Below are positions 1 through 10,755 of a stretch of DNA of 64,000 nt, in pieces. The notes under the pieces were generated by a model, which was given only the letters and a program-made list of their open reading frames with translations, did no database searches and was not told the origin of the DNA. The stretch's first letter is position 1, and every line of letters starts with the position of its first letter. The DNA is from Helichrysum umbraculigerum. Lineage: Eukaryota; Streptophyta; Magnoliopsida; Asterales; Asteraceae. A program made the position numbers and the translations under genes. Where the stretch lies: positions 28,289,679 through 28,353,678 of the forward strand of contig CATIUR010000005.1 of the NCBI GenBank assembly GCA_949592205.1, given 5' to 3'.

Positions 1-164
1 TCCTTACGATTTGAAGATCGAGGGTTTGGATGATGATGGTGTTCTTGAAGATGAAGGAGATGAAGATGAAGATGATGATGGTGTCGTTTGCTTGCTGTTG
101 TTGTCGATCTTGTTGTTGTTAATTCCGAAAATGATGATGATAATTGGATGAAGATGATGGTTAT

Positions 165-199
<35 letters not shown>

Positions 200-345
200 A
201 ATGTTAGAGAGAAAGAGAGGTGGAGATGGATGAGATGAAAGAAATGAAATGAAAAATGGGGAGAGGGATGGGGTTTTACTCAAACACAGATCCCATTTTG
301 GAGACTGTGGTCTCCTACCACAGTACAAAATACCCGTATTTTTGT
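1..345. repeat. Simple-sequence stretch, possible LTR leader on the minus strand
   Basis: The first 240 bases are GAT/GAA/TTG triplet repeats with a (TTG)n tract near 162-198. Read on the minus strand this becomes a CT-rich run followed by (CAA)n, a style seen in the transcribed leaders of the gypsy LTRs elsewhere in this window. Bases 290-345 contain an inverted pair around GTGGTAGGAGACCACAG on the minus strand. No coding region can be supported. Reading it as an LTR remnant is inference only. Confidence 0.3.
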
Positions 346-1606
346 ACCCGATCGTAATATAAATTTATTATTTTAAATTTATAATTTTGTTTATATAATT
401 TCGTAAATATTTTAAATAAAAATGTTTCACTTGAATTACTAAAATGTAACTTGATTATAATTGTTTATAATAATACAAATAAATCAAAGTTTAAATCTGG
501 AGCGAAAATTGACTTTTTGACCGTATGTTATAGCAGGAGGGTCGAACAAGGCTGGGCAGTCACGAACGAGCTGCGAGTCAGGCTTACAGTAGGCTGAAAT
601 CTGGTGCAAGTCAGCCTGCTATTTTGAAGAAAATCATCCCTGCGAATAGCTGTGAATCATCCCTGCGATCAGATGCAAGAAGTTCCACGAGGGGCCTGCA
701 ACCGGGCAACAATGCGGTTGTTAATTATGCAAGAAAGAGGTTGCGTTCAGGCCCGAAAAGCTGCTAATCAGGCCATTGACGTTTTGATGAACACTAGGTA
801 TTGAGTATAGAATTACCACTGATTCTTCCTGCTAAAAAATAAAAAAATTAATCCCAGAAACAAACTATTATACAGTGTGATGAAGATAGTTGTAGAATTG
901 GTTGAGACATTTCATCGAGCACTTGGCGTGCGTATTCAACATTCGTTGATTTTCAGTTTTGCTTGTTTATGTAAACACCAGGTTGTTTGTACAACCTTTA
1001 ATCAACAATATTTAGCAGCAATTAGACTACAATATATTAGTAGTGATGAAGAATTTATCTTTCAAAGTTCGTTTTCGATTTAGTCATTTAATTGCTTTAC
1101 TAGTGTTAGCCTCTAGTTTGCACAAATGGTTACTAATGGATAGAGGCTACAATTACATCGATGATGGCAATGAATTGCCATATAAATTCGTATCAATGGA
1201 CAAAGAGGATCTGGTTATTGAACCTTAAATAATGTACAACCCGATTTTTATTACATGATTTTCATTTTCTTGTTTTGCAATTACTGTGATCTTTCTTTTA
1301 TAGAATATTCCTTTGTAAGATGCCATGTGTTTTGACCAAGAAGTATTACAGAAATGGCAACAACATTCTGTTTTCAATTTACGTAAAGATCACCATAGCA
1401 TTAGGAATTTAGGACTCATTTTGATTAAGAAAAACAAATGATAGAATTGCAACAGCAAGTGCTTCCTTTTGATTATTAAAGCAAAAGAAATCATTTATCC
1501 ATTGAAAACGCCACTTGATAATATGAGAAATAAAAAACACATTTAACCGAGATCAATGTATGTTCTTATGAAGTTTTGAACAGAAAAACTTATCTCGTTT
1601 GGAAAG
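346..1606. other. Non-coding stretch, no gene recognised
   Basis: AT-rich sequence to about 520, then a more balanced block (520-790) and another AT-rich block. Short open frames at 877-1083 and 1043-1228 overlap, resemble no family I recognise, and are not joined by splice sites to anything. I see no promoter, RNA gene or transposon end here. Confidence 0.4.
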
Positions 1607-3422
1607 TGTTGCGCCACTCACAGTTCGGGTCAGTGTCGTTGTGATTCCTGATGGTGAAGCGGGCGTAACAGGGGTTTTAAATTTATATTTAGCCGGGCTT
1701 AAATTATACGTACTACCTACTCTGGTTAGTAAGCTGTAAGTATGACCTAAGATCGTTCTATGAATCCAAACGTGTGGGAGATTAAAGCTGATGCTGTCGG
1801 TAGGAGGTATTTAGGATGGAACAAAGTAGGTAGGTTTGGGGGTTTTTTAAACAAGTAATTAAAATGCAGAAAAGTAAATTGCAGTAAATTAAAATGCAGG
1901 AAAGCAGGTAAAGATAAATATGTGAGTGCCGAGACTTCGATAATTAACATTTCAGGATGACAGATTAAATAGGGGCAAAACTTAATGTTATGAATAAACT
2001 ATTAGGTATAAACTCTAGAACCCTACCAATTAAGTTTCCCATTGGCATGTCACTAGGAACTAGGTTATCGTGATTCTGATCGGAGCAATACGCAAACTTC
2101 TAATACTCATCTAGTTGAAAGATAAGCAACCTATCTTGGCTTGTTACCGAGGTGCATGAATCAGTAGCGTATCGTCTCATAGGTCCGACCGTTCTTAACC
2201 CCTAAAATAATTTACTATTCCATTAGCATGCAGATTAATAACTTCGTATGTTTAGACCGTTGATTATGTAAGACTTAGTGTTTTAAGGATTCTAGGTCGC
2301 TAGGACTTTACTCTGATTCCTAAGCCTTGTTTTATGCATTAAGATTTAGTTACTTCAACTTATGACTTGAGTTATCCTTTTCAAACAGTTATACATCCCT
2401 GTATTATTCGCAATTTATAAAAACGTGTTTCATATGCAGACCATGCCTTTCAGTAATCGGACAGTATACTTTGCATGGTAGTTCTACTGCTTCTTACGTC
2501 AGACATGCAGTCAAGAGTAATTGACGGTGAAAGTGACACTCTAAACTAGCTAAATATAAAACAATGCATAAATGTAAACCTAATATGTACAACGAGTGGA
2601 TTCACTGTGTCTTACTTGTTGCATGTCATGGGCACAGATAACTACTTACCATAATTAAGGTTGATCAGGTCCTAATTACTAGGTTGCAGTCACGTGGATA
2701 ACCAGAAAGGGTACTCCATAAATTAAACTCAAGTTCATAAAGTCTCTACAGTACAACGGTTACTAATTCCTATTTTATCTGAACGTGTTTTACGAACATC
2801 ATTTTATTGTGCATTAACTCTCATAGGATATACCAGTTGGTTGAGAAGTTGTATTATCCTTCCGGAATTCCAACTGTTAAACCAGAGCTGATTCCAGTGA
2901 TGTGACTACCTTCGGTCGTTTATTGACTTCCATACATTTGTACTCCGCTTAAAGCGTTTTCAGTACTATATCAGATAAACAGTCGAATAGGGGCCGTCAC
3001 ATCACATTACGATTGTCGTACACTAATTATATAATGTCATCCTTACTTATAATTATCTACATCATCAACAATCACAATAATAAACTACTCGCAATTCATG
3101 GCAATAGAAAAATCACATACAAGACAATAATACATAATTGAAATAAAGCAAGTATGATAAAGGTTTAGATATCACCCGGAATTAAATGCGTAGCAGCGTA
3201 TTATTATAATTGACAACTCGTTTACACGTACAAATACAAATCTCCAAACTCCTATCGTTCGCTCTAGCTTCTACGTTAATCCGAAGATTAATTACAATAA
3301 TCCTAGACTAAAATATGAGAGAATTTTTAGAGTGAGAAAGTGAAAAATGGATGAGTGAGAGTATGTGTATGAGTGTGAATTTGAGAATGTGAGTGTGTGT
3401 TCAAATGAGAACTAGTAGCCTC

Positions 3423-3430
3423 TATTTATA
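3423..3430 (-). promoter_or_regulatory. TATA box of the putative LTR
   Basis: The minus strand reads TATAAATA followed by GAGG and then a pyrimidine-rich transcribed-leader-like sequence with CACTCACATTCTC-type words. The placement fits an LTR U3/R boundary. No experimental start site is known from the sequence. Confidence 0.4.
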
Positions 3431-3482
3431 GGGGAAACTTGGCTTAAGTTAGCATCCCAAGGCTTATTTTAGTAAAAGGTGG

Positions 3483-3700
3483 GAAAGAGAAAAAGGTAGT
3501 GGCCCCGGGTACGAAAAAGAGCGTAAAGGTGGTGACCCGGGTACGAAAAAGCACGCAAAGGCCTAGCACCGGGTACACGCAAGGACCAAAAAGCGGAATC
3601 GGGATGGGGGTCAGGTGGCCGGCGGCGGCCTGGTGACAGCAGGCGGCGGCTGGTGGCTGGCCGGCGGCGGCTGGTGGCTGGCTGCCACCCGCCCCGGTTC
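3483..3700. repeat. GC-rich tandem short repeats
   Basis: Two repeat types lie side by side: a ~28 bp unit containing CCGGGTACGAAAAAG (three copies, 3500-3580), and a GGCGGCGGCTGGTGGCTGGC unit (about three copies, 3620-3690). They sit directly upstream of the minus-strand TATA box in otherwise AT-rich DNA. Open frames over this block (for example 3615-3884) are low-complexity artefacts of it. Confidence 0.6.
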
Positions 3701-4137
3701 GTCGCCTTTTTTCTCGTTTCTCGATTCGTGCGTGTTTTCTTCGTTATGCGTCCGTTTGAGTCGATTCTTTTTTTGTTGGATTCGTAATTCAAAAACAAAG
3801 AATTTAATGAAAAGATATCCCCAAAATATGTCTCTAAACTTTAGATGTGTCGTACGAATCGTTTGGATCTTCCGGCGTACGTAGAATCTTCATTCTTCGT
3901 CCGTTTTTGTTAATTCTTCTTCTGTTGGATTCGTATTTTGAAAACGAACATCTTGGTTGAGATGGATGTTGGTGATGGGCACTTTTGTCTTGAAATCTCG
4001 TTTTGGTGTCTTGAATCTTCAAACGTGTGTGGAATCTTCGTTTTCTACCCGTTTTGCTTGATTTTCATCGTGCAACCTTGTTTTGACTATCTTGACATAA
4101 TACTATTGATTTGTAATGGTTTTCAGTAAATAAGCCA

Positions 4138-4568
4138 AGAATCATTCCAGAATGAGAGAGATATCGGTTGTAAAAACGTGACTTTTTACGCGATATCAGA
4201 AAGGAAAACGCGACTGATCGAAAAGTAGATTAGAACAAGCTTTTTACGCCAGTCTCACGGATGGTACCATTTGATCAAGCATATTTTTACACTTGAGTGC
4301 GGATTGGATTGGACCGATTCGATGCTCTCCGCCACTTGCGTAAGGACCCGTTAGCGTGTATAGAACGAAACTAAGGGTGGCGAGAATCAGGTTGTTACCA
4401 TCTATGAAGATGGGTTTCGGTGGTTAGCAAGGCTCATCCTTGGTTGAAGATCGTGGAGAGAGCATTGAGGCTCCTCCTTGTATTGTCGTGTTATTGATTG
4501 TTCCTTATTAGCTAGGGTTTCCCTCCTTATAAAGGGGAAGGGGCAGGCCCAATAGGGAAGCCCATGGG
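4138..4568. other. Non-coding stretch next to the truncated nucleocapsid copy
   Basis: No gene. The sequence contains TTATAAAGG near 4530 and the repeated AGCCCATGGGC/GGCCCAATAGGG words often found in plant promoters or LTR U3 regions. It abuts the point where nucleocapsid-like homology stops (about 4596), so it may be the element or rearrangement that truncated that copy. Confidence 0.3.
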
Positions 4569-5186
4569 CTAGGGAGCCCAAGTATATGGTACATGATCAA
4601 TCTCATTTCGATCTTCAACAAAAGTTTTCATAAATGAAGTTGGCACTTGCTTAAATACCGTCAACGTTTGATGATCAAACCAACCAGTGATAAAAAATTC
4701 CATTCGAAGAACTGCCCACTTAATAGCCTTTTCACTGTCCCAACCAAAATCAAGAGCCTGAGCTTTAGCTAATGCATACACTCCAGCAGAAGGTAGTTGA
4801 CCAGGGTCATACACATTGACTCCAGCTCCTATATGATTAACTGGACATTCAGGTATCTGCCAGTTGCTAGGTATTAGCATGAATTGGTTCAACTTCAAAG
4901 TAACTAATGCATTAGTTACATCGTGATAACTTAGTAGAAATTCGGGATTAAAACCTGCAGGTAATGAACCCTCATCAAACACTCGTGTCCCTCCAATTTT
5001 GTTCTTGTTGCCCTCAAACACTTGATCTTTCTCATCCTTAATTTTCTTGTTTGCAATGATCTTCTCAAACCAAATGTCCTTAAACCACTTCAACTTCCTC
5101 TTTGAAGCTCCAAGTGCCGCTGGATGTGACACTTCATTTAATTTTGCAAATGGTTTACAATCTTCTTCATCTAAACCCTTGAGCAT
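4569..5186 (-). pseudogene. Truncated plant rhabdovirus-like nucleocapsid gene (endogenous viral element), copy 1
   Basis: An open minus-strand frame is clearly homologous to the larger gene at 49674-51560. Both share an IPSNW.IP.CPV segment, a P.AT/S.VYALAK.QAL.FGWD segment and a RME.FITGWFD segment, in the same order. The reading probably starts just after an acceptor-like CAG at 5187-5189. Homology ends near 4596, after which the frame runs into unrelated sequence and stops, so the C-terminal two thirds are missing. The N-terminal ~90 residues (rich in K and E) differ from copy 2, so the copies are old or of separate origin. The viral family assignment (nucleoprotein of a negative-strand plant rhabdovirid, probably varicosavirus- or cytorhabdovirus-like) is from family memory. 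It is not autonomous and has no other viral gene beside it. Confidence 0.55.
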
Positions 5187-5629
5187 CTGTTTATCCGTAC
5201 ACAAGCTAAGTACTTATCTAAATTATCAACATCTTGTTAATGATAAAGATAGCATATTACAACTGAAATAAATAAATAATCAATCAACACGTACTAATTG
5301 AAGTTAAACAAAATTCTTTTAAATTTAACATTTAATTATTAATTTAATACTGTATATAAAATACATACTTTCGAACAGTGATTGAGCTACAAAATATATT
5401 TTTACAACTCCATATGCTTCATGGCGTAAGTTTATACAAAATCAACTCCCCGGTGGTTAAAAATGGGCAAATATAATGTATTCTTTGATCAATACATATA
5501 CATATAAGGAAATAATATACAGTAATTCAGATTTAGGTTCGTTATTCTTACCTTTATCCCGACTTGCAGGAAATCTCTTAAGGATATTCACTTACCTTTG
5601 CTATGGGATTTTAAGTTACACTATAGGCT
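5187..5629. other. Non-coding stretch between copy 1 and the MULE
   Basis: AT-rich sequence with no recognisable gene or transposon end. It may contain former intron and leader of the nucleocapsid-like copy. The 9-bp MULE target site lies at its end. Confidence 0.4.
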
Positions 5630-5638
5630 ATTTATAAG
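5630..5638. repeat. MULE target-site duplication, left copy
   Basis: ATTTATAAG here and ATATATAAG at 47810-47818 match at 8 of 9 positions. They lie immediately outside the two terminal inverted repeats. Nine-bp duplications are characteristic of Mutator-like transposition. Confidence 0.7.
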
Positions 5639-5976
5639 GGAAAAATCACAAATTTGATCCTTTGACCACTATTAGTTAACAAAATAACCTTTGAACCAGC
5701 CTTCTAACAAAATACTCCTAACTTTCGCGCTAAAATGGCAATAATGGCGCGATTAATTAAAATGCATCATTAAATTAATTAAATAATCAAAATCAAAGCT
5801 TAATTAATATTTAAACCCATTAAATCAGCAATTAATAACATTAATTGCGTGATTTCGAGTGGGTCTGGCGCTCAAAGTAATGGGACCGGCGCGAGTGGGC
5901 CATGAAGCAACCGGCTGCAGTCACGTGTCCGATCTCTGCAACAAAACGAAAAACAGGTGGGCCCCGCGTGCCCTGA
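5639..5976 (+). repeat. MULE left terminal inverted repeat
   Basis: Starts GGAAAAATCACAAATTTGA and is nearly identical to the reverse complement of 47470-47809 through to the shared GGTGGGCCCCGCG block. It contains many GCGC/CGCG words. Open frames predicted across it (5859-6145) are spurious. Confidence 0.88.
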
Positions 5977-6271
5977 CAGTGGGGCCGGCGCTAGAATTAG
6001 TTTTTTTTTCTTATCGGTCAAACAATTCGCGTCACGTGTCACATCTGAGCGCCTCCATGGCATTTTTATGTTAAATCCGAGCGCCGTTTGTACCAATTTA
6101 TTATTCTCCGTATTATTATTTTGTACCACTATTTCAATATTTTAATTACGTAGGGCAATTTAATTATTTGCAGCTTACTTTCTACTGTATTATTATCCTT
6201 CTTTTATTTTGTGAGCGCCATAGATTCCATTTAGTCCCTATATATATCAATCGTTCGCGCTGTTAGAAAGG

Positions 6272-7253
6272 GTTTCAGACTTTGAGGAATGGAAGGCGCG
6301 CCTTGAAGCAGCGGTACCTACGACTTCTCGTATTATGTTGCAAGCCGGTGTGCAAAAGTGGTCACGAGCACATTTTCCCGGTGAACGTTATAATATAATG
6401 ACTTCAAATAGTGCAGAGTCCGTTAACGCCTTATCTAAATATGCACGTAAACTTCTAATCATTATGTTGATAGAATTTTTTCGACAATCTGTGCAAAAAT
6501 GGTACTTTGTCGTCGTGAAACTGCAGGTAAAGTTTAAAAATCACTTTTTTTTTTTTTACTGTAAGGTGATCATTTTTTAATGATTTTGGTTATTTCAACT
6601 TTTTTGTAGTGCAACTCCCGAATGAATTTACACCTTGGGCTAAACATAAATATGAAAAAAGAAAGTTTAACAGCGGCAAATGGAGAACATATGGCATTAG
6701 TCAAACACAATTCGAGGTTGATGACGGAGGTAAAAAAGGTCTTGTTAACTTTGATGATGGTACGTGTACTTGTAGAAAGTGGCAACTTTCTGGAATACCT
6801 TGTGGGCATGTTATTTCAGTTGCGCGGTGGTTGCGTCATGATGATTGTAATCAATTTTTTTCGCCTTGGTATTCTAAACGTGTATATCAACAAACATACG
6901 AAGAAAAGATTTACCCATTACCGGATCAATCTGAATGGGAACAACCAAGTGGAATGATAAATGTGCATCCACCGTTGATGGACAAAAGACAAGCTGGTCG
7001 ACCATGTGAAATAAACCGCATTCTATCCCGTGGAGAGGGAAAAAAAGAGATTGAATGTATCAGGTGTCATAAGAAAGGACATATGAGAAATAAATGCACT
7101 GCACCAGTTCCAAGCGAGTTGAAATGGCTATCTAAAACTCGCAAGTTTTTTGGGAAAAAAAAAACTCAGCCATCCGAGAACGTACATCACCAATACGATT
7201 CGAACGGGTCAGATGAAGACATGTATGATACTGTTAATTTGGACGATTTCTAG
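6272..7253 (+). pseudogene. mudrA-like: MuDR-family MULE transposase, C-terminal remnant
   Basis: Two exons: 6272-6526 and 6609-7253, separated by an 82-bp intron (GTAAAG...TTTGTAG). Exon 1 begins within the segment before the conserved HFPG.RYNIMTSN.AESVNAL motif. Exon 2 has the SWIM zinc finger (CTC..., IPCGHV, about residues 50-72 of the exon) followed by a CCHC zinc knuckle (CIRCHKKGHMRNKC). Both are hallmarks of plant MuDR transposases. The DDE catalytic core and everything upstream are missing: the frame starts only ~300 bp inside the inverted repeat. A one-base deletion at the end of exon 1 (about 6505) shifts the frame before the conserved RRETA segment. The exon 2 frame is otherwise open to its stop. 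It is not a functional transposase, but its fold and position identify the element. Confidence 0.85.
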
Positions 7254-7461
7254 ATATTTCTATAATTGTTTTATAACATATTGTAGTGTTATGAATGTAC
7301 CCTAAGGTTGTTGTTGCCATTTTCTCCTTCACCAATTAGTTGGAATACAAAAAACGTATGTAACTAAATAAGCAAAAAAGTATCATAAAATTTGCACGAC
7401 AATATCATAAAATTATATACTGTTTTAATTAACACATAGTAATCAATCAGTAGCAAATACA
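7254..7461. other. Short intergenic gap between convergent MuDR remnant and Ulp1 gene
   Basis: About 200 bp of AT-rich sequence separates the two stop codons. It must hold both 3' untranslated ends; several AATAAA-like words occur but none is decisive. Confidence 0.4.
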
Positions 7462-7884
7462 TCAATCATGGCCATGGTAATCGCCTTTTTCAACACGTAG
7501 CGCATATAATTCATTTGCCATTCTAAGTCGATAGTTTGCTGCCCACGTAGTGGGGTCGCCCTCTATTTGGAATGGTAAATCTTCTAACAATCTCCCTATA
7601 AAGTGAAAAAGAAAAACCCCACAATCAATTCCATTTGCTTGCTGTGGCACATTACATGCATACCCAATTGTCACTGTGATCTTCTTCTTCGGCGTCTTCT
7701 TGACATGTTTCCAGTACCCTATGCCCTTTAAAAATTCCGAAAGGTACTTTTCTAAAGTGTTCTTGACAGTCTTTAAATAATCGCTTCGATCGGATGCCAT
7801 GCTGTCATATACAATCAACGTCCAAGTTGATAAATTAAGGTCCCCAAGCATCCAGTGATCACTTGGGTGTAGAGGGATGAGAAC
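7462..7884 (-). CDS. Last exon: Ulp1/C48 protease catalytic core
   Basis: The exon begins after an acceptor (TTTGCAG) at 7885 and is open for 140 codons to TGA. In order it shows the DHW (catalytic His) with LGDLNL, VYDSM (catalytic Asp), a Gln in PQQANGIDCG, and the DCG Cys followed by VFLFHF. This is the complete C48 His-Asp-Gln-Cys set. The open frame reaching to 8028 includes only TA-repeat translation upstream of the splice site and should not be used. The residues are intact even though the rest of the gene is wrecked, so the break-up is recent or this exon is young. Confidence 0.85.
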   Translation of the reverse strand, partial: VLIPLHPSDHWMLGDLNLSTWTLIVYDSMASDRSDYLKTVKNTLEKYLSEFLKGIGYWKHVKKTPKKKITVTIGYACNVPQQANGIDCGVFLFHFIGRLLEDLPFQIEGDPTTWAANYRLRMANELYALRVEKGDYHGHD

Positions 7885-7931
7885 CTGCAAATACAAAATA
7901 TTTTTATACAAATTACATTTGAAGTAATGAT

Positions 7932-7933
7932 TG

Positions 7934-8002
<69 letters not shown>
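7932..8002. repeat. (TA)n microsatellite in the last Ulp1 intron
   Basis: An almost pure TA run. It continues on the far side of the next element (9443-9511) and again after the Helitron (12657-12727), showing that one TA tract received both insertions. Confidence 0.9.
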
Positions 8003-8006
<4 letters not shown>

Positions 8007-8299
8007 GGGGTTGGTTATTGTGAAACAAAATTTATCGTAGAATAAATAGAATAAAATCCGGACCGTTAGATCTGATCATTAATTAATTGATAATATTAAA
8101 CATTAAACTGACTATTTAATTAAGAGAAACTGTCTGAAGGGCACCACGGTCTTTTTATCTCATCATTAATTGAAGTCATATTCTTATTATCCGATTGAAT
8201 TTTGCACTACTTTTACTCTGCTTTTTGTTTCGTTTTGGCCCATGGGTGTTTAAGATAAAACCTGAACAATATAAACCTACTGATTCACAACCATTTTAT

Positions 8300-8590
8300 A
8301 ATGAATAGATACATCTTGATTCACGTAGCATTGATTCACCAAAAAGTATAGCTGATGCTTGTGCAAATGGAACACTTGATGCACATAAATTAAGATGAAG
8401 ATATTAATAAAATCATAAACACATAACCTAACAATGATTCACTGATGCATATAGGTTCAAACCATTGATGCACATAGGTTCAAACCATTGATGCACATCG
8501 ACTATTTAATTCAGACCTGATGCACATACGTTCCTACACTTAACGATTTTTTTACTTTACAACACGCCGATTTAGACATTGATGCACACT
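8300..8590. repeat. Reiterated TTGATGCACAT words and 23-bp tandem repeat
   Basis: The word (C/A)(A/T)TGATGCACATA recurs about seven times. Three copies around 8440-8505 form a tandem repeat of ~23 bp that includes GGTTCAAACCATTGATGCAC. The neighbouring AT-rich sequence does not show it. Confidence 0.65.
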
Positions 8591-8766
8591 TCTAAAAACC
8601 CACAAGCCTTCAAAAGTCGATAAAAAGAAAACTTTCCGGATAAGAGGCCATTACGGATTTCAATTCGAAAAATGACACAAACATTTTGTTTGGATAAGGA
8701 AGAATGGATATGTTGAATCGGCTGTCTTTGAGGATAGGATGGTCGGACAAGGAATCCAACCTCTTT

Positions 8767-9171
8767 CTATAGATAAGATAAGTCTGTAACTTCAGGTCGA
8801 ATCACTAGAAGGTATACTGAGGGTAGGCATTCGCCGTCCCTCAATCGCTTACTGATATGCTTTATCTCATCTAGCAGCACTCTAAGACCCTCTTTCCACC
8901 CTACTCGCTTTAAGCCTACAGCCGCCCGAAAAGGAACTGCAGTGATCTTGAATAGGGATCCTACAGCGATAGATAGAATCCCCATAAAAATACCACTAGA
9001 TCGAGCACCAGTGATTTCGTATCCGGTCAAAATCTTGGCTAATTGATCAAAGTGGGTAGCTCCAGTATAGATACCGATAGTAACCAAATCCGTCATGAAG
9101 GTTCTGTTTAGATGGTCTATTTCCGACGATGATGACAATTTGACTTCATAAAAAACGGGAACAAGCTTCAT
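8767..9171 (-). CDS. ORF of unknown function captured in the TA-flanked element
   Basis: A 134-residue frame with a natural ATG, not low-complexity, with a G/A-rich hydrophobic middle (roughly residues 35-80, including GARSSGIFMG and FKITAVPFRAA) and a basic, amphipathic following segment (KRVGWKEG, HISKRLRDGE). The stretch after its stop (8700-8766) still translates plausibly on the same strand, which suggests the fragment is longer and broken. I do not recognise the family. It has the look of a real protein fragment carried as cargo rather than transposon machinery. It could derive from a nuclear or organellar gene. Confidence 0.5.
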   Translation of the reverse strand: MKLVPVFYEVKLSSSSEIDHLNRTFMTDLVTIGIYTGATHFDQLAKILTGYEITGARSSGIFMGILSIAVGSLFKITAVPFRAAVGLKRVGWKEGLRVLLDEIKHISKRLRDGECLPSVYLLVIRPEVTDLSYL

Positions 9172-10668
9172 TGATGTCGGTTTTTTTTTTTTTTTTTTGT
9201 ATGCATCATCGACTTTCTTACAAAAAAAAAACGGACATATTTATGTCGTCGTGGCTCAGGGTTTCTAGAAAGAAAGAAAATGAACCTTATTTTTTGGTGG
9301 AGAGAATTTGGTGGAAACCGTTTCATGAGAATCAAAGAAAGAGATAATTTGTTGTACCAAAAATACCCTTAAACTCTTTAGTGCAATTATGTTATTCTAT
9401 TTATTCTATTTTAATCTTTATTCTATTTGATCCAAACCCTATATATATATGTATATATATATATATATATACATGTATGTATATATATATATATATACAT
9501 GTATGTATATATCTTTCCTATCTAATAAAAGGGGGTTTATGATGATGTCATGAAGCTGATTTGTCCAAATATTAAGCAACTACCATGCTGATGCGGCTTC
9601 ATTAGAATTAAGCTTTTTTCATATAATTTTGATTTTTCTTAAAAAATAAAACAGGCCAATAATATTTTTAGTCCTTTTAGCAGCCCATTTTCTTGGAAAC
9701 CTGCAAATTGGTAAGCACACTATTAAGCTTCTTGAATAAGTCGTTGCACGCTTATTTTTTTATTGGTGGTGCTGTAATCAAGAATTCAAATTACACTGAT
9801 ATCCCACCCGCATAAGTAAAACAAAACATACAATACATGATACATCTGAGATTAACCTCCTCTACTAAAACCATCACAACTATCTGAAAGTTGTGGGTTC
9901 CGATTTTGTAAGTCACCACTTATCTGATCTTTCTTTTTTATTTGGTTTTCACTTCATCTTCTTTCTTTCTTGATACTACATCTTTCCCGTCTCCATTTTT
10001 AATCTATCAATCTTCCCGATTTCGGTTTGTATTTGCGATTTTTAGGGTTCTTACATTTCACCAGGTTCTTGCTTAACCAAGGTTAGTGTCTCGAGTTCAT
10101 TTTTGTTGGATTATGTACGGAATATTTCTCCTTAGATTCTTAATTTGGGTTTATATATATTTCTCTATCACCATCTCTCATTTGTATTGCAAATTTTTCA
10201 TGTATTAGTCTGTTATTTATGTTTGTGCTTTTGCTTTGTATTAGTCGATTGGTTTACCTTTTGTTAGTAGTTTGAGTTATCTGATGTGAATTAGGTACTA
10301 GAATGTGGAGATGCGGAGCTAATCTAGAAGGAGATGCTGCTAATTTTATTGAAAATGAACAATTGCTGTAGCATGACGGATACAAGTCATCATTTTTGTA
10401 GGTATAAATCTTTTGAAGGAAGTGGCACTTCCATGTTTGTTAATCGCTGAATTTAACCTTCCAAATATTGACTGATTTCATGAACATAAATTCTTGCGTT
10501 CTATCAATGTTCAATTGCTGAATTTTCTTATGAAGCATATCACGTACAAAATCCCTTTCCTGTTTTGTGCTAATACATTCCACTACTTGAACTAGAAGTT
10601 ATTTTTTGTAAAAGGCGTATTGAGAATGTTATTTTGTCCAAATTAACGAAGTATTCTTTTAATTTCAG

Positions 10669-10755
10669 GTTCGTGGTTCAATTCCACTCCTGTGGGAACA
10701 AATTGTTGATTTGGGTTATAAGCCCCGTCTTGTTGTTATTGAGCATGAAGATACG
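10669..10755 (+). pseudogene. Captured exon of a SAC-domain phosphoinositide phosphatase
   Basis: A 29-codon segment begins after TTTCAG and ends at a GT donor. It reads VRGSIPLLWEQIVDL.YKP, which matches the strongly conserved VRGSIP.(L/F)WEQIVDL motif of SAC1-type phosphoinositide phosphatases. Both splice borders are kept, so it was captured as genomic DNA, not through a spliced RNA. No catalytic CX5R segment is present nearby. It is a fragment only. Confidence 0.75.

Larger units (their letters stand above)
1607..4137 (-). mobile_element. Probable LTR-retrotransposon remnant (minus strand)
   Basis: No coding capacity. On the minus strand there is a TATA box (3423-3430) followed by a CT-rich leader, as in retrotransposon LTRs. 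Upstream of the TATA box on that strand lies a block of GC-rich tandem repeats. A TGTGACGGCCCC start (minus strand, at 3001) and a GGCGCAACA end (minus strand, at 1607) look like LTR termini but have no matching target duplication. Boundaries are therefore uncertain and the family is unidentified. Confidence 0.35.
8003..9443. mobile_element. TA-flanked non-autonomous DNA transposon with a captured ORF
   Basis: The ends are imperfect inverted repeats: TATAGGGGTTGGTTATTG on the left and, reversed, TATAGGGTTTGGATCAAATA on the right. Both are followed within 50 bp by GTAGAATAAATAGAATAA-type sequence. The element interrupts a TA microsatellite, consistent with a TA target. It encodes no transposase. 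Superfamily is uncertain; a Tc1/mariner-, Harbinger- or Helitron2-like derivative is possible. Inside are a 135-codon ORF and a block of reiterated TTGATGCACAT words. Confidence 0.6.

Noticed and set aside
3615..3884. Gly/Trp-rich open frames on both strands
   Set aside because: They translate GC-rich tandem repeats in a probable LTR; no homology or splice context.
5859..6145. Overlapping ORFs in the MULE inverted repeat
   Set aside because: Mirror ORFs appear at 47211-47621 only because the repeats are copies; GC-rich chance frames.
7885..8028. N-terminal extension of the Ulp1 frame (YIYIY...)
   Set aside because: It is translation of the TA microsatellite beyond a clear intron acceptor.
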